The translations under genes and the position numbers were made by a program. From ELB16-189 sp018266435 (GTDB lineage: Bacteria > Bacteroidota > Bacteroidia > Cytophagales > Cyclobacteriaceae), in the NCBI GenBank assembly GCA_030123525.1, contig CP126125.1:558001-622000 (forward strand): a DNA stretch of 64,000 nucleotides, given 5' to 3'. Shown here one piece after another: positions 17,527 to 26,491 of this stretch (within the stretch, counting starts at the first letter, position 1; every line of letters starts with the position of its first letter). A model generated the notes under the pieces. It did not search any database. It saw nothing but the letters and a program-made list of their open reading frames with translations, and had not been told where the DNA came from.

Positions 17527-18897
17527 ATGGCTAAAATCAAAAAAGACAAAAATCAGTCTGCCGGTAAGGTGGAAAAAAAAATTTTCGTTCTCGACACGTC
17601 TGTCATCATTTTCGAACACAACAGTATTCTCAATTTTGATGAGCACGACATCGGCATACCGATTACCGTGCTGGAAGAACTCGACAACTTCAAGAAAGGA
17701 AACGACACCAAAAATTTTGAAGCCCGTGAGTTCATCCGCCTGATTGATAAGCTGGCCAAAAGCCAGATGCTGCATCAGTGGAATCCGATTAACGGAAAAG
17801 GAAAAGGCAATTTTAAGGTGGTAATGGATACAGGCGGCATTAACGGTATGGATGCCAACAAAGTTTTTAACGAAGAGAAGCCCGACCACCGGATTTTGAA
17901 TGCTGCACTTTTACTTCAGAAAGAAGAGAAAGGGAGGAGAGTAATCTTAGTGAGCAAAGACATCAACCTACGCCTGAAAGCCAAAGCCCTGGGGCTAAAT
18001 GCCGAAGATTACACCACCGGAAAAATTCAAAACATCAGTTCGCTGCATACCGGCCGCACGGTGTTAGATAATGCAGACTCCGATGCTATTGACCTGATTT
18101 ACGAAAAAGGATATTGTCCGCCCGGTGAAGTGCTGGGCCGGGAGAAACCCATAAAAAATCATTATTACATTTTGCGCAACGGCAAAAAATCAGTCCTTGC
18201 TTTTTACAATTCTGCCAACGGCATGGTAGAGCAAGTGGAGAAACGAAATGCCTACGGCATCAAGCCGCGCAATGCGGAGCAAGCGTTTGCCATCCATGCG
18301 GTATTGAAGCCGGAAATCAAACTGGTATCAATGCAGGGCGTGGCCGGCACCGGAAAAACATTGATTGCCCTGGCCGCGGCCTTGGAACAAAAAAGGGAGT
18401 ATAAACAGATTTATTTGGCACGGCCCATTGTGCCGCTCAGCAACAAAGACATCGGCTACTTGCCGGGCGACATCAAATCAAAACTGAACCCCTACATGGA
18501 ACCGCTGTGGGATAACCTCAAGTTCATTCAAAATCAATACAGCGAAAGCGACAAAGAATATTCCAAGATTACCGAAATGGTAAACAACGAAAAGCTGGTA
18601 ATCACCCCGCTGGCTTACATACGCGGAAGAAGCCTCTCTAACATTTGTTTTATCGTAGATGAAGCGCAAAATCTTACTCCGCACGAGGTGAAAACCATCA
18701 TCACCCGGGCAGGCGAAAACACCAAAATCATTTTTACCGGAGATATTCACCAGATTGATACGCCTTACCTCGACTCACAAAGCAATGGGTTATCTTACCT
18801 GATTGACCGGCTGAAAGACCACGAGCTCTATGCCCACATCACGCTTGAAAAAGGCGAGCGCAGCGAACTGGCCAATTTAGCCAATGACCTGTTGTAA
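17527..18897 (+). CDS. PIN domain-PhoH family ATPase/ribonuclease
   Basis: A 456-residue fusion of an N-terminal PIN nuclease domain and a C-terminal PhoH ATPase. The PIN part (about residues 18-160) begins KIFVLDTSVIIFEHN and keeps the acidic residues in TVLEELDNFK and DHRILNAA. The PhoH part has Walker A GVAGTGKT at about 271-278 and Walker B FIVDEAQN near 374. Related PhoH2/YlaK proteins are RNA helicase-nucleases; this is the longer YlaK-like form. It is monocistronic, with 200 bases upstream and no toxin-antitoxin partner. Confidence 0.93.
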   Translation: MAKIKKDKNQSAGKVEKKIFVLDTSVIIFEHNSILNFDEHDIGIPITVLEELDNFKKGNDTKNFEAREFIRLIDKLAKSQMLHQWNPINGKGKGNFKVVMDTGGINGMDANKVFNEEKPDHRILNAALLLQKEEKGRRVILVSKDINLRLKAKALGLNAEDYTTGKIQNISSLHTGRTVLDNADSDAIDLIYEKGYCPPGEVLGREKPIKNHYYILRNGKKSVLAFYNSANGMVEQVEKRNAYGIKPRNAEQAFAIHAVLKPEIKLVSMQGVAGTGKTLIALAAALEQKREYKQIYLARPIVPLSNKDIGYLPGDIKSKLNPYMEPLWDNLKFIQNQYSESDKEYSKITEMVNNEKLVITPLAYIRGRSLSNICFIVDEAQNLTPHEVKTIITRAGENTKIIFTGDIHQIDTPYLDSQSNGLSYLIDRLKDHELYAHITLEKGERSELANLANDLL

Positions 18898-19155
18898 GGA
18901 TTTTGATAGTAACCTAAGGTTGCAAGATTTAGCGGCACTTATCTCAAATTACAGACAAAAACTTCCTTTTTTAGTGTAATTAATTAGGTTCTTGAATAAA
19001 ATCACTTGTAAGGAAATAAACGATTTGCACGTTTGCCTGCTGATGCGTGCTGTTTTAAGGGTACATCATAGCTGCCTCTAAAAACTCATTTTTGAAAGTG
19101 CGATTTACTTCCTTGTTATTTGTGGCATTAAAAGCAAAACAGAAACAAAAATTAT

Positions 19156-19407
19156 ATGTGGTTCAACTGGGGGTTCAAATATTTTTCATTAGCCAAGCAA
19201 CTGGCCTATTTGCGTGAGCATGGCATCATGCTGGGATCAAGGGTGCGCAATGACCGCAAGATTTTTTTGTACATGGTAAAAAGTTTTTTTGTAGAGGTGA
19301 TCTACAAAAACGATAACATTGACCGTGAGCCGGAACAACTTCAAATATTCAACAACCTCAACCACCTCAACCAGAATCTGGAGAAGGAGTTTAGGGCTTC
19401 GTTTTAG
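19156..19407 (+). CDS. Small conserved-looking hypothetical protein
   Basis: An 83-residue ORF beginning MWFNWGFKYFSLAKQLAYLR. It has a basic middle (RVRNDRKIFLYMVKSFFVEVIY) and an amphipathic, probably helical C-terminus. No signal peptide or membrane helix is evident. I do not assign a family. It is 258 bases downstream of the PhoH gene with no evident shared transcript, and a decayed transposase lies convergently just past its end. Coding potential looks real from its composition and clean ATG, but no function can be named. Confidence 0.6.
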   Translation: MWFNWGFKYFSLAKQLAYLREHGIMLGSRVRNDRKIFLYMVKSFFVEVIYKNDNIDREPEQLQIFNNLNHLNQNLEKEFRASF

Positions 19408-19424
19408 CTCTACTTTGTCAAATA

Positions 19425-19973
19425 TCAGATTTTAGCAAATAGGGTTTTGTTTTTGGTTATAATATGTTGAAGCGTTTGATGAAACTTTTTCTGTGGTAGG
19501 GTCATCAGGATTATTATTCTGACTACATCTTGTGCAGTTACCGTACTTTGTTTATAGTCGATGTGAAAGCTTCTCTTGTTGAATGAATAGTTGTGCAATC
19601 ATTACCAAAGTCATATACTTATTCCATTCTGCATACCCACCACATGACACTGATCCATTCCAAGTTCTTGTTTTGCATCGCAAAAAAAGCATGTTCTACA
19701 AAATAGCGTTGAACTTGTATATAAGCAAGCCGTTGTGGGTGAGAGGTGCTGTTGGTGAGGCGGAAGGAAAGATCACCGTTCATCTCTTTTCGGATCAGTA
19801 AGGTGAATTTGCATTTTTTTTCAAATCCCGCTCATCGAAGAGCCAAATGGGAAGACAATGAAAATAGGCTTTCAGCACACCGGTTGAAGAAAGGGGATTT
19901 TCAATCGTTTTTTAATATCGGCAATAAGATCAAGGGCGATGTCGATTTTACTTTTTTTGCAAATTTCAATCAT
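19425..19973 (-). pseudogene. Frameshifted remnant of an IS701/IS4-like DDE transposase
   Basis: On the minus strand, separate frames read in order like the C-terminal half of a transposase. From 19973 down they are a segment with KIDIALDLIADIKKRLKIPF, then LLIRKEMNGDLSFRLTN, RLAYIQVQRYFVEHAFF, DAKQELGMDQ, KYMTLVMIAQLFIQQEK, and TAQDVVRIIILMTLPQKK ending at the stop 19425-19427. The RYFVEHAF-DAKQELGMDQ region matches the conserved glutamate area of IS701/IS4-type enzymes. Each block is in a different frame or broken by stops, so this is a dead copy. No terminal inverted repeats or target duplication were seen. The family assignment is by pattern memory. Confidence 0.75.
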
Positions 19974-20034
19974 TGCATTTTAGCATTTGAACGGTTTTCT
20001 AATTTCTGTTAATTTTATAGACTGAGATTTTAAA

Positions 20035-20508
20035 ATGAAACGTTTTAGACCAACATTTTCATCTGCCATTGTACCATTTATTATTTTGGTTGTTGGTTGC
20101 GCTAATGATAATATTTCAATGCCCAATCCTCAGACCGTGCAAAACATAATACTTTATAATAAATCGATAAATACGATTAAGTACTATATAGCGGGGGACT
20201 GGAAGTTAAATTACAAAATAGGTGGATTTACGGGAACTGAAAGGACAGATTTTGATACGACTTATTTTGAATTTCATTTTCAATGGGCCGATACTTTTAT
20301 TCGAATTGATACAGGAAAAATAACTTTAAACACTCCCATCAATTGGGAAAAACCAAATTATGCACCTTACGGGGCCTACGTCATGAGTTGGCCACTTAAT
20401 CCTATCCAATTTGAATTGTTTGCAGTACAAATTAAGGATGGAATGTTAATTCTGTCGGACACTTGTCCTGATTGCTATGACTATTATTTATCTCGTGTAA
20501 AACTATAA
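20035..20508 (+). CDS. Hypothetical lipoprotein
   Basis: A 157-residue protein with a lipoprotein signal (hydrophobic stretch about residues 11-21 and lipobox VVGC). Its mature part is rich in aromatic residues and probably beta-strands (IKYYIAGDWKLNYKIGGF, YFEFHFQWADTFIRID). A cysteine pair appears late in DTCPDCYDYY. It resembles small lipocalin-like Bacteroidota lipoproteins in style, but I do not recognise a family. It is clearly AT-richer than the housekeeping genes around it and lies 12 bases before the M4 peptidase gene, so the two may be cotranscribed. Confidence 0.75.
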   Translation: MKRFRPTFSSAIVPFIILVVGCANDNISMPNPQTVQNIILYNKSINTIKYYIAGDWKLNYKIGGFTGTERTDFDTTYFEFHFQWADTFIRIDTGKITLNTPINWEKPNYAPYGAYVMSWPLNPIQFELFAVQIKDGMLILSDTCPDCYDYYLSRVKL

Positions 20509-20520
20509 CTAAAGAACTTT

Positions 20521-22974
20521 ATGATACAAATCTCACTTGCCAATCGATTCCTTTTGAGCATAATATTTGTGTTTTCTCAGGTTTACCTATTTGCCCAGAA
20601 TGATACTTTGGAAGTACAAAGAGATAAGAATTCTAAAATAACTTTTGTTCGTTTTCGGGAAGGCTCATCACATGCTCCGGACACTCAATTCCTTAGATCA
20701 TTATTGAGGCTTGGACATGGGGATAGCTTTTCCATAGTAAGGACAGAGACGGACGAATTGGGGTACACTCACCAGTTTTATCAGCACTATTTCAATGGCA
20801 TAAAGGTAGAGGGGTCTTCATATTCTGTTCATATAAGGTTCTCGAATATCCAAACAGTCAATGGGGCACTTGCTAAAATAACAACTGGCAATATTTCTCC
20901 ACACATAGACTCAGGCAAAGCACTATCTAATGCGCTTAGAGTTATTAACGCGAAGAAATACTCCTGGGTGACCTCAAAGGATTCAAATTATCCCAAAGCA
21001 GAACTCGTCTTTGCACCCGGAAAAGCGGAGACGGCTGGCTTTGTATTGTGCTGGAAATTTGCGGTTGCCGCAATTGACCCTACCTTATTTGAAAACGTAT
21101 ACGTTGACGCACAAACTGGCGAGACGGTTAGAAAAAGTTCCTTTATTTGTAAGGCGAACTCAACTGGAACGGCAGCAACACGATATAGCGGAACACAAAC
21201 CATCACAACAGATTCGTATAACGGTGCGTTCAGGTTGCGAGAGGTTTTGAACAGTGTTAATGTTACTACATTGAATTTTCAACATTCAACAGACTATACC
21301 ACGACTTCCTCAGCTATCGACTTTACTGATAATGATAATAATTGGACTGCGGCTGAGTATAACGATTCGAATAAAGACAATGCTGCTTTAGATGTGCATT
21401 GGGCCTCTCAACAAATACTGAACTACTGGAAATCAGTGCAAAATCGAAACAGCCTTGATAACAATGGCCTCCCTTTAAATAATTACGTCCATTTTTCTTC
21501 AAATTATGCTAATTCGTTTTGGAATCCGCCTAACGCATCAATGTTCTATGGGGACGGTGACGGGATTAGTTTCTATCCCCTTGTATCATTAGATATAATT
21601 GCTCATGAAACTGGCCATGGCGTTTGCCAATACACTTGCAACTTGGCTGGGGGGAGTGGCGAGGCGTTAGCATTAAACGAAGGCCTAAGTGATATTTGGG
21701 CAGCGGTAATCGAACATTGGGCTGCACCGAGCAAACAAATGTGGGAAATTGGAGAAGAAGTGATGGCCGATGGATCACCATGCTTACTGTCACTCTCGAA
21801 TCCTAAAACTGGGGGTGATAACTACAAAAGCGTTACCGGTGGTTATCCCACGACATATCAAGGTCAATTTTGGGATGAGAATGGTGAACCACACACCAAC
21901 TCCACTGTACTAAGCCATTGGTTTTATCTCCTTTCAGTGGGAGGTTGTGGGTTTATTGATGACAATTCAGGCAATCCGTCATATTCGGTTTTTGGGATAA
22001 CAAGTGACAAGGCTGCAAGTATAGTTTATAGGGCAGAATTATATTATTTGACTTCCGGTTCGAATTATTTAGGGGCAAGAACTGCAATGATAAGTGCAGC
22101 CACTGATTTGTACGGCACAGCATCTAACGAAGTCGCACAAGTTACGAGCGCGTGGTATTCGGTTGGGGTCGGAGCTGCGTATTCAGGAACAAGTTCGCCC
22201 ATTGTAACGTCATCCCCTTTATGTGCCTCAGGTACTTTTACCGTAAATAATCCTGTAAATTCAACAGTTTCTTGGTCTTCAAGCAATACTTCAGGTCTCA
22301 CAATCAATTCTACAAGTGGAGTAGCAACGCGAGTAAATTCCTATAGTGGACAGGTTATTGTAAGTGCGTTAGTAACTGGTGCTGGATGTAATACAACAGT
22401 GACCGTACCAATTTGGATTGGTCAACCTGCATCACCGGGTTCTCTAAACAAAAACATTAATAATCCACCATTCTGTGTTGGAGCAACGGTAATTGCTAAC
22501 GTTAATACAGTTGGCGGTGCATCAACCTACGCGTGGGCTTCTGGAAATCCTTCGATTCTTGAGGTATCTGGTTCGGGGACTTATGTGAACCTTTTGGCTG
22601 ACGCAGCAGGCACAACGTATTTTACTTTGACTACATCAAACGCGTGTGGAAGTATTAATAAAAAATATATCGCAGCAATTTCAAATTGTTCGGGTGGAGG
22701 AGGTCAAATGATGTCAGTCGCAGTTTTCCCCAATCCTGCAAGCACTTCTTTAACGGTAAATGTAGTAGATAGCACACAAAGTATAGCATCTGTAACACTC
22801 CCACAGCCTTGTCAAATAATGCTGTTTAACAAGTCAGGTCAACGTGTATACTCAACTCAGTCATCTAACTGCACTGTATCCGTTCCGTTATTAGGATTGC
22901 CATCCGACCTGTATTATCTCAATGTAGTGTACAGGGAAGCAGTGAGGCAAAAACAGATTCTCATTCAACATTAA
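20521..22974 (+). CDS. Thermolysin-like M4 metallopeptidase with T9SS sorting domain
   Basis: An 817-residue secreted protease. In order: signal peptide (ends near residue 26, LFAQ), a fungalysin/thermolysin propeptide region to about 200, and the M4 catalytic domain. Its zinc site is HETGH (H362, E363, H366) with the third ligand E387 in NEGLSD and the later catalytic His in GEPHTNS. Two Ig/PKD-like regions rich in Ser/Thr follow, then a C-terminal domain beginning VAVFPNPASTSLTV. That ending is a type A T9SS sorting signal, so the enzyme should cross the outer membrane through the gliding-associated secretion system. It sits in an AT-rich block beside a transposase remnant. Confidence 0.92.
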   Translation: MIQISLANRFLLSIIFVFSQVYLFAQNDTLEVQRDKNSKITFVRFREGSSHAPDTQFLRSLLRLGHGDSFSIVRTETDELGYTHQFYQHYFNGIKVEGSSYSVHIRFSNIQTVNGALAKITTGNISPHIDSGKALSNALRVINAKKYSWVTSKDSNYPKAELVFAPGKAETAGFVLCWKFAVAAIDPTLFENVYVDAQTGETVRKSSFICKANSTGTAATRYSGTQTITTDSYNGAFRLREVLNSVNVTTLNFQHSTDYTTTSSAIDFTDNDNNWTAAEYNDSNKDNAALDVHWASQQILNYWKSVQNRNSLDNNGLPLNNYVHFSSNYANSFWNPPNASMFYGDGDGISFYPLVSLDIIAHETGHGVCQYTCNLAGGSGEALALNEGLSDIWAAVIEHWAAPSKQMWEIGEEVMADGSPCLLSLSNPKTGGDNYKSVTGGYPTTYQGQFWDENGEPHTNSTVLSHWFYLLSVGGCGFIDDNSGNPSYSVFGITSDKAASIVYRAELYYLTSGSNYLGARTAMISAATDLYGTASNEVAQVTSAWYSVGVGAAYSGTSSPIVTSSPLCASGTFTVNNPVNSTVSWSSSNTSGLTINSTSGVATRVNSYSGQVIVSALVTGAGCNTTVTVPIWIGQPASPGSLNKNINNPPFCVGATVIANVNTVGGASTYAWASGNPSILEVSGSGTYVNLLADAAGTTYFTLTTSNACGSINKKYIAAISNCSGGGGQMMSVAVFPNPASTSLTVNVVDSTQSIASVTLPQPCQIMLFNKSGQRVYSTQSSNCTVSVPLLGLPSDLYYLNVVYREAVRQKQILIQH

Positions 22975-23070
22975 TACTCAGGGGTAACCTCTCGTCAGGA
23001 AGTTTTCTGATCTCTTACTAATAACACAGCCCCCTCAAAGAAAATGCCTGACTAAAGTTTCTAACTGATT

Positions 23071-23946
23071 TTATTTTCCCAAAGCCTTGAGCATGGTGTC
23101 GCCAATGAGCGCGGGTGATTCGACTACATGAATGCCACACTCGCGCATTACTTTCATTTTTGCTTCGGCCGTATCTTCTGCTCCGCCAATAATGGCACCG
23201 GCATGGCCCATCCTTCTTCCGGGAGGCGCGGTTTGGCCTGCAATAAAACCAACTACGGGTTTTTTATTTCCGGTTTCTTTAATCCATCGTGCAGCTACCG
23301 GCTCATAATTTCCGCCTATCTCACCGATCATTACAATGCCTTCCGTTTCGGGGTCGTTCATCAGCAACTCTACCGCATCTTTAGTGGGTGTGCCAATAAT
23401 CGGGTCACCGCCAATGCCGATGGCTGTGGTGATTCCAAGCCCTGCTTTTACAATCTGGTCGGCTGCTTCGTACGTGAGCGTTCCGGATTTAGATACAATT
23501 CCGATTTTTCCTTTTTTGAAAACGAAGCCCGGCATAATACCCACTTTTGCTTCGCCCGGTGTGATTACTCCCGGGCAATTCGGGCCGATCAGCGTAGCAT
23601 CGTTTGTTTTTACATATTGTTTGGCTATCATCATGTCTTTTACCGGTATTCCCTCGGTAATGGCTACAATCACTTTTATGCCGGCATCTACTGCTTCCAT
23701 GATGGAGTCGGCCGCAAAAGCCGGAGGCACAAAAACGATGGATACATCTGCGCCTGTTTTTTCTACGGCTTCTTTTACAGTATTGAAAACTGGTCGGCCT
23801 AAATGCACTTGCCCTCCTTTGCCGGGGGTTACCCCCCCTACCACGTTTGTGCCGTATTCAATCATTTGGCCGGCATGAAATGAACCTTCTGAGCCGGTAA
23901 AGCCCTGCACAATAACGCGTGAATTTTTGTTGACCAGTACACTCAT
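23071..23946 (-). CDS. sucD: Succinyl-CoA ligase (ADP-forming) subunit alpha
   Basis: SucD forms succinyl-CoA synthetase with SucB/SucC in the TCA cycle. The 291 residues show the CoA-binding Rossmann opening RVIVQGFTGSEG, then IGPNCPGVITPGEAKVG, KIGIVSKSGTLTYE, and the phosphohistidine site in RRMGHAGAIIGG. Length and motifs are those of the bacterial alpha chain. sucC is not adjacent. A promoter match lies just upstream of its start, beyond the terminator of the preceding operon. Confidence 0.97.
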   Translation of the reverse strand: MSVLVNKNSRVIVQGFTGSEGSFHAGQMIEYGTNVVGGVTPGKGGQVHLGRPVFNTVKEAVEKTGADVSIVFVPPAFAADSIMEAVDAGIKVIVAITEGIPVKDMMIAKQYVKTNDATLIGPNCPGVITPGEAKVGIMPGFVFKKGKIGIVSKSGTLTYEAADQIVKAGLGITTAIGIGGDPIIGTPTKDAVELLMNDPETEGIVMIGEIGGNYEPVAARWIKETGNKKPVVGFIAGQTAPPGRRMGHAGAIIGGAEDTAEAKMKVMRECGIHVVESPALIGDTMLKALGK

Positions 23947-23966
23947 ATTAGATTGGTTAAGAGAAA

Positions 23967-23997
23967 CAAAATTAAAATAAATCTTTGGTCAGCCAAG
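23967..23997 (-). promoter_or_regulatory. Candidate Bacteroidota promoter for sucD
   Basis: Read on the minus strand: CTTG (23997-23994), a 19-base spacer and TAATTTTG (23974-23967), a full match to the -7 element and three of four bases at -33. It lies about 20 bases before the ATG at 23946. Confidence 0.5.
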
Positions 23998-24000
23998 AAA

Positions 24001-24026
24001 TAAAAAAGCCCCGAACCAGTCGGGGC
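24001..24026 (-). terminator. Rho-independent terminator of the FecR-like/CHASE2 operon
   Basis: A 7-bp GC-rich stem (24008-24014 with 24020-24026) with a five-base loop is followed on the minus strand by TTTTTTA. It lies 26 bases after the stop of the minus-strand gene ending at 24052. Confidence 0.85.
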
Positions 24027-24051
24027 CTCGCATGATTTACAACCTGAAATC

Positions 24052-24954
24052 TTACTTATCTGTTTTTAATTTGTTGCGCAACAAAAACTCATCGTACCCT
24101 TCTTTGTAGGTAGGGTTTTGAGGATCCAGTTTCATTGCCTTTTCATAACAAGTGATTGCGTCAATGTATAATTTTTTTTGTTCAAAAATAGATGCTTTGA
24201 GGTATTCGTTAAATGCGGTTTCTTCATTCAAATCCGCCATGTCGGCATCCAGTTGTTTTTTTACTTCGTTGTAACGGTCACCACTCAACCGGGTGATGGC
24301 GTGTGACGTGGAGGTGGTTTTTCCTTCAGCTTTAGAGCGAACCTCTACCAACACAGGTGTCTCTTTGGCATATTTGGGATCATTCAAATCGAGTTGAAGT
24401 AATTTTTCAGGAGTCTCTGTTTCAGAGAGTACATCGCCAAACATATTTTTTACCGAAACAACGTAAGGTGGTGAAGCTTTGGAGGCTCCCCAGTTTACAA
24501 ACACCGTAGGCTCAAACACCTGACCAAACTGACTTTCGGGAAGAAATACTTTAATATCTTCCACTCCACGGTGTACGCCTCCGGTTGCAATCAATCTGTT
24601 TTTCTTGGCTTCGGGCGAATTGCTGCTCAAAATAAAATCAGTGTATTTGTTTAATACACTTGTTGAGCCTGATCCTACTTTGGCCGATAAATCATCGACT
24701 TTGTAATTTCCTGCCTGTTTTACTTCCAACGGTTTTCCTGTTACATGAACCAATCCTACGGAAGCATTTTCAGAAATTTTCAATTCATCTCCTTTTTTTA
24801 ATTGGGCTCCGGTTTTAATGGGTATCCAGGAATTGCCCGATTTTACCTCATTTGTTCCTTTGTTGGCCAGTACCCGGAAGGTATAGTCTTGCGACTGAGC
24901 GAACCAAGGGAACAACAACAAGCCAATGACTGTTAAATTTTTAACTTTTTTCAT
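24052..24954 (-). CDS. Secreted FecR-like and TPR protein
   Basis: A 300-residue exported protein with a signal peptide ending near AQSQ (residue 21). The first part (about residues 25-95) reads like a FecR-type beta domain: VLANKGTNEVKSGNSWIPIK, a GAQLKKGDELKI step and a VKQAGNYKV ending. A middle strand-rich part follows, and a C-terminal TPR-like helical pair (about 240-295: YIDAITCYEKAMKLDPQNPT). It follows the CHASE2 gene by 108 bases in the same direction and precedes a terminator. FecR-like and CHASE2 proteins often occur together, so a shared signalling or envelope role is plausible. Confidence 0.75.
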   Translation of the reverse strand: MKKVKNLTVIGLLLFPWFAQSQDYTFRVLANKGTNEVKSGNSWIPIKTGAQLKKGDELKISENASVGLVHVTGKPLEVKQAGNYKVDDLSAKVGSGSTSVLNKYTDFILSSNSPEAKKNRLIATGGVHRGVEDIKVFLPESQFGQVFEPTVFVNWGASKASPPYVVSVKNMFGDVLSETETPEKLLQLDLNDPKYAKETPVLVEVRSKAEGKTTSTSHAITRLSGDRYNEVKKQLDADMADLNEETAFNEYLKASIFEQKKLYIDAITCYEKAMKLDPQNPTYKEGYDEFLLRNKLKTDK

Positions 24955-25062
24955 GTTGGGTGTGTGATTTATGATACGAAGTTAATAAAAATCGTGCCAA
25001 TGGCATCAATTTTCTTGCTTTGATACGGCTTGCATTCTTTTGGTAAATCGCTTTTATTATTA

Positions 25063-26436
25063 TTATTTTTTATCACTAAACTTCTTGATTACAGGCTTCA
25101 GAAAGTCGTAGGAAGGGCCGACCAATGCACAAACTGCCATAGAAAGGGTTAAATCTATTTTGTAGTTGAACAGCACAAAAGCCCAAACCATCACAGCGGA
25201 AATAAGGATGATCTGAACAACCTGAATAGTTACCTGCAGGGCATCGTACCACATCCCCCAATTTTCATCGATTGTTATAAAAAGCGCCACGGTAAATATG
25301 CCAAGAATGATTGCCGTAAGGTAGGTGGCCCAGTCGGGGATCTGATCCACATAGTCCTGGTTTAAAATCATAGATATTATGTTGGCGTGTATCACCACCC
25401 CAAACATATCGGGGTTTGCCCGGCCGGCTACTTTTTTATTTAACGGAGTAAACCATTTGTCTTCCCACGAGGGATCGCCAAAGTAATTGCCGAGGTACCC
25501 CATGAGCACAATTTTATCTTTAAAAAGTAACGAATCGAAATCTTCGGCCAACACTTTATTGATGTCAATGGCATAAAACATTACGTGAAAATTGGTGGTT
25601 TCAATGTCTTTGTTGGCCAACTCTTTTAGTTTAACATTCATCAACTCTACATTGCCCCGGTAGTTGATGATCTCTTCATCAATTCCGCGGTCAAATAATT
25701 TTTTAAGTTTGGTGGAGTCATACCTTCTCACTAATTCTACGGCAAAAGAATTTTCGTACTTCTCGTTTACGCTGATCCTGGGGAAAAAAGTGCGGCACTG
25801 TTTCACATCTTCCTGGTACTCAGCTTCGCTCGGAAAATTGGCAAATGCGCTGGTAGCATAGCGCGCAAACATGGGGTCGGAGTATTCAGCTGAATCAAAA
25901 TACACATCATTGGGGGGATTTAAAGCGGTAGCTGTTTTTTGTAAAAGTTTAGAATCTAAAACAACATTGCCGGCTTGCTGAATGGCATCGCTCAACATTA
26001 AGTTACTCAACGTATCGAGCAGTTGGGGGCAATTGACCGAATCGCGCAGGCCTCCTTCGCAGTTATAAAATGCATCAATGCCAATTACTTTTGGTTTGTA
26101 CTTGCGGATGATGTTGATTTCCTGCGCCACCTCTGCCCGGCTAATGTGGCCAATGTTGACCAGTACAATTCTTTCTTCTGCCTTAGGGTCTTCCCTCAGG
26201 TTTGAAAAAGCATAGTCGGTCAATTCAAAATCGGCCAAAGCCTGACCAACCGGGTCAAAAGCATTAAATAGGTTTAAGCTGAATAAGCCGCTAAATGCCC
26301 ACATCAAAAAAAAGGAGAAGGCAGTAACATAGCCAGCCATGAACCAAAACTTTAACAATTTTTCATTCTTGTTATAGTAGCGCAACAGCCAATTGTTTTC
26401 TTTGGTATAAAAGGTTTTAAACCAAAATTTTGCCAT
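25063..26436 (-). CDS. CHASE2 domain membrane protein without output domain
   Basis: A 457-residue protein with one transmembrane helix at about 32-50, a CHASE2 extracytoplasmic sensor domain (about 60-360), and about three hydrophobic helices at the C-terminus (about 365-440). The CHASE2 pattern is visible in RIVLVNIGHISRAEVAQEIN, PKVIGIDAFY and LLFKDKIVLMGYLG. The domain normally feeds a cyclase, kinase or phosphodiesterase fused at the C-terminus, but here the chain ends shortly after the last helix. It probably works with the FecR-like protein encoded just downstream. It diverges from meaB across 55 bases. Confidence 0.82.
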   Translation of the reverse strand: MAKFWFKTFYTKENNWLLRYYNKNEKLLKFWFMAGYVTAFSFFLMWAFSGLFSLNLFNAFDPVGQALADFELTDYAFSNLREDPKAEERIVLVNIGHISRAEVAQEINIIRKYKPKVIGIDAFYNCEGGLRDSVNCPQLLDTLSNLMLSDAIQQAGNVVLDSKLLQKTATALNPPNDVYFDSAEYSDPMFARYATSAFANFPSEAEYQEDVKQCRTFFPRISVNEKYENSFAVELVRRYDSTKLKKLFDRGIDEEIINYRGNVELMNVKLKELANKDIETTNFHVMFYAIDINKVLAEDFDSLLFKDKIVLMGYLGNYFGDPSWEDKWFTPLNKKVAGRANPDMFGVVIHANIISMILNQDYVDQIPDWATYLTAIILGIFTVALFITIDENWGMWYDALQVTIQVVQIILISAVMVWAFVLFNYKIDLTLSMAVCALVGPSYDFLKPVIKKFSDKK

Positions 26437-26491
26437 AATTAAAACCGGGTTATTTCAGTAAATTTAGAAATTTGCATCATTCCGTACACTC

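Noticed and set aside
19583..20012. Two plus-strand ORFs of 72 and 88 codons
   Set aside because: They run antisense through the decayed transposase, whose pieces are better explained on the minus strand.
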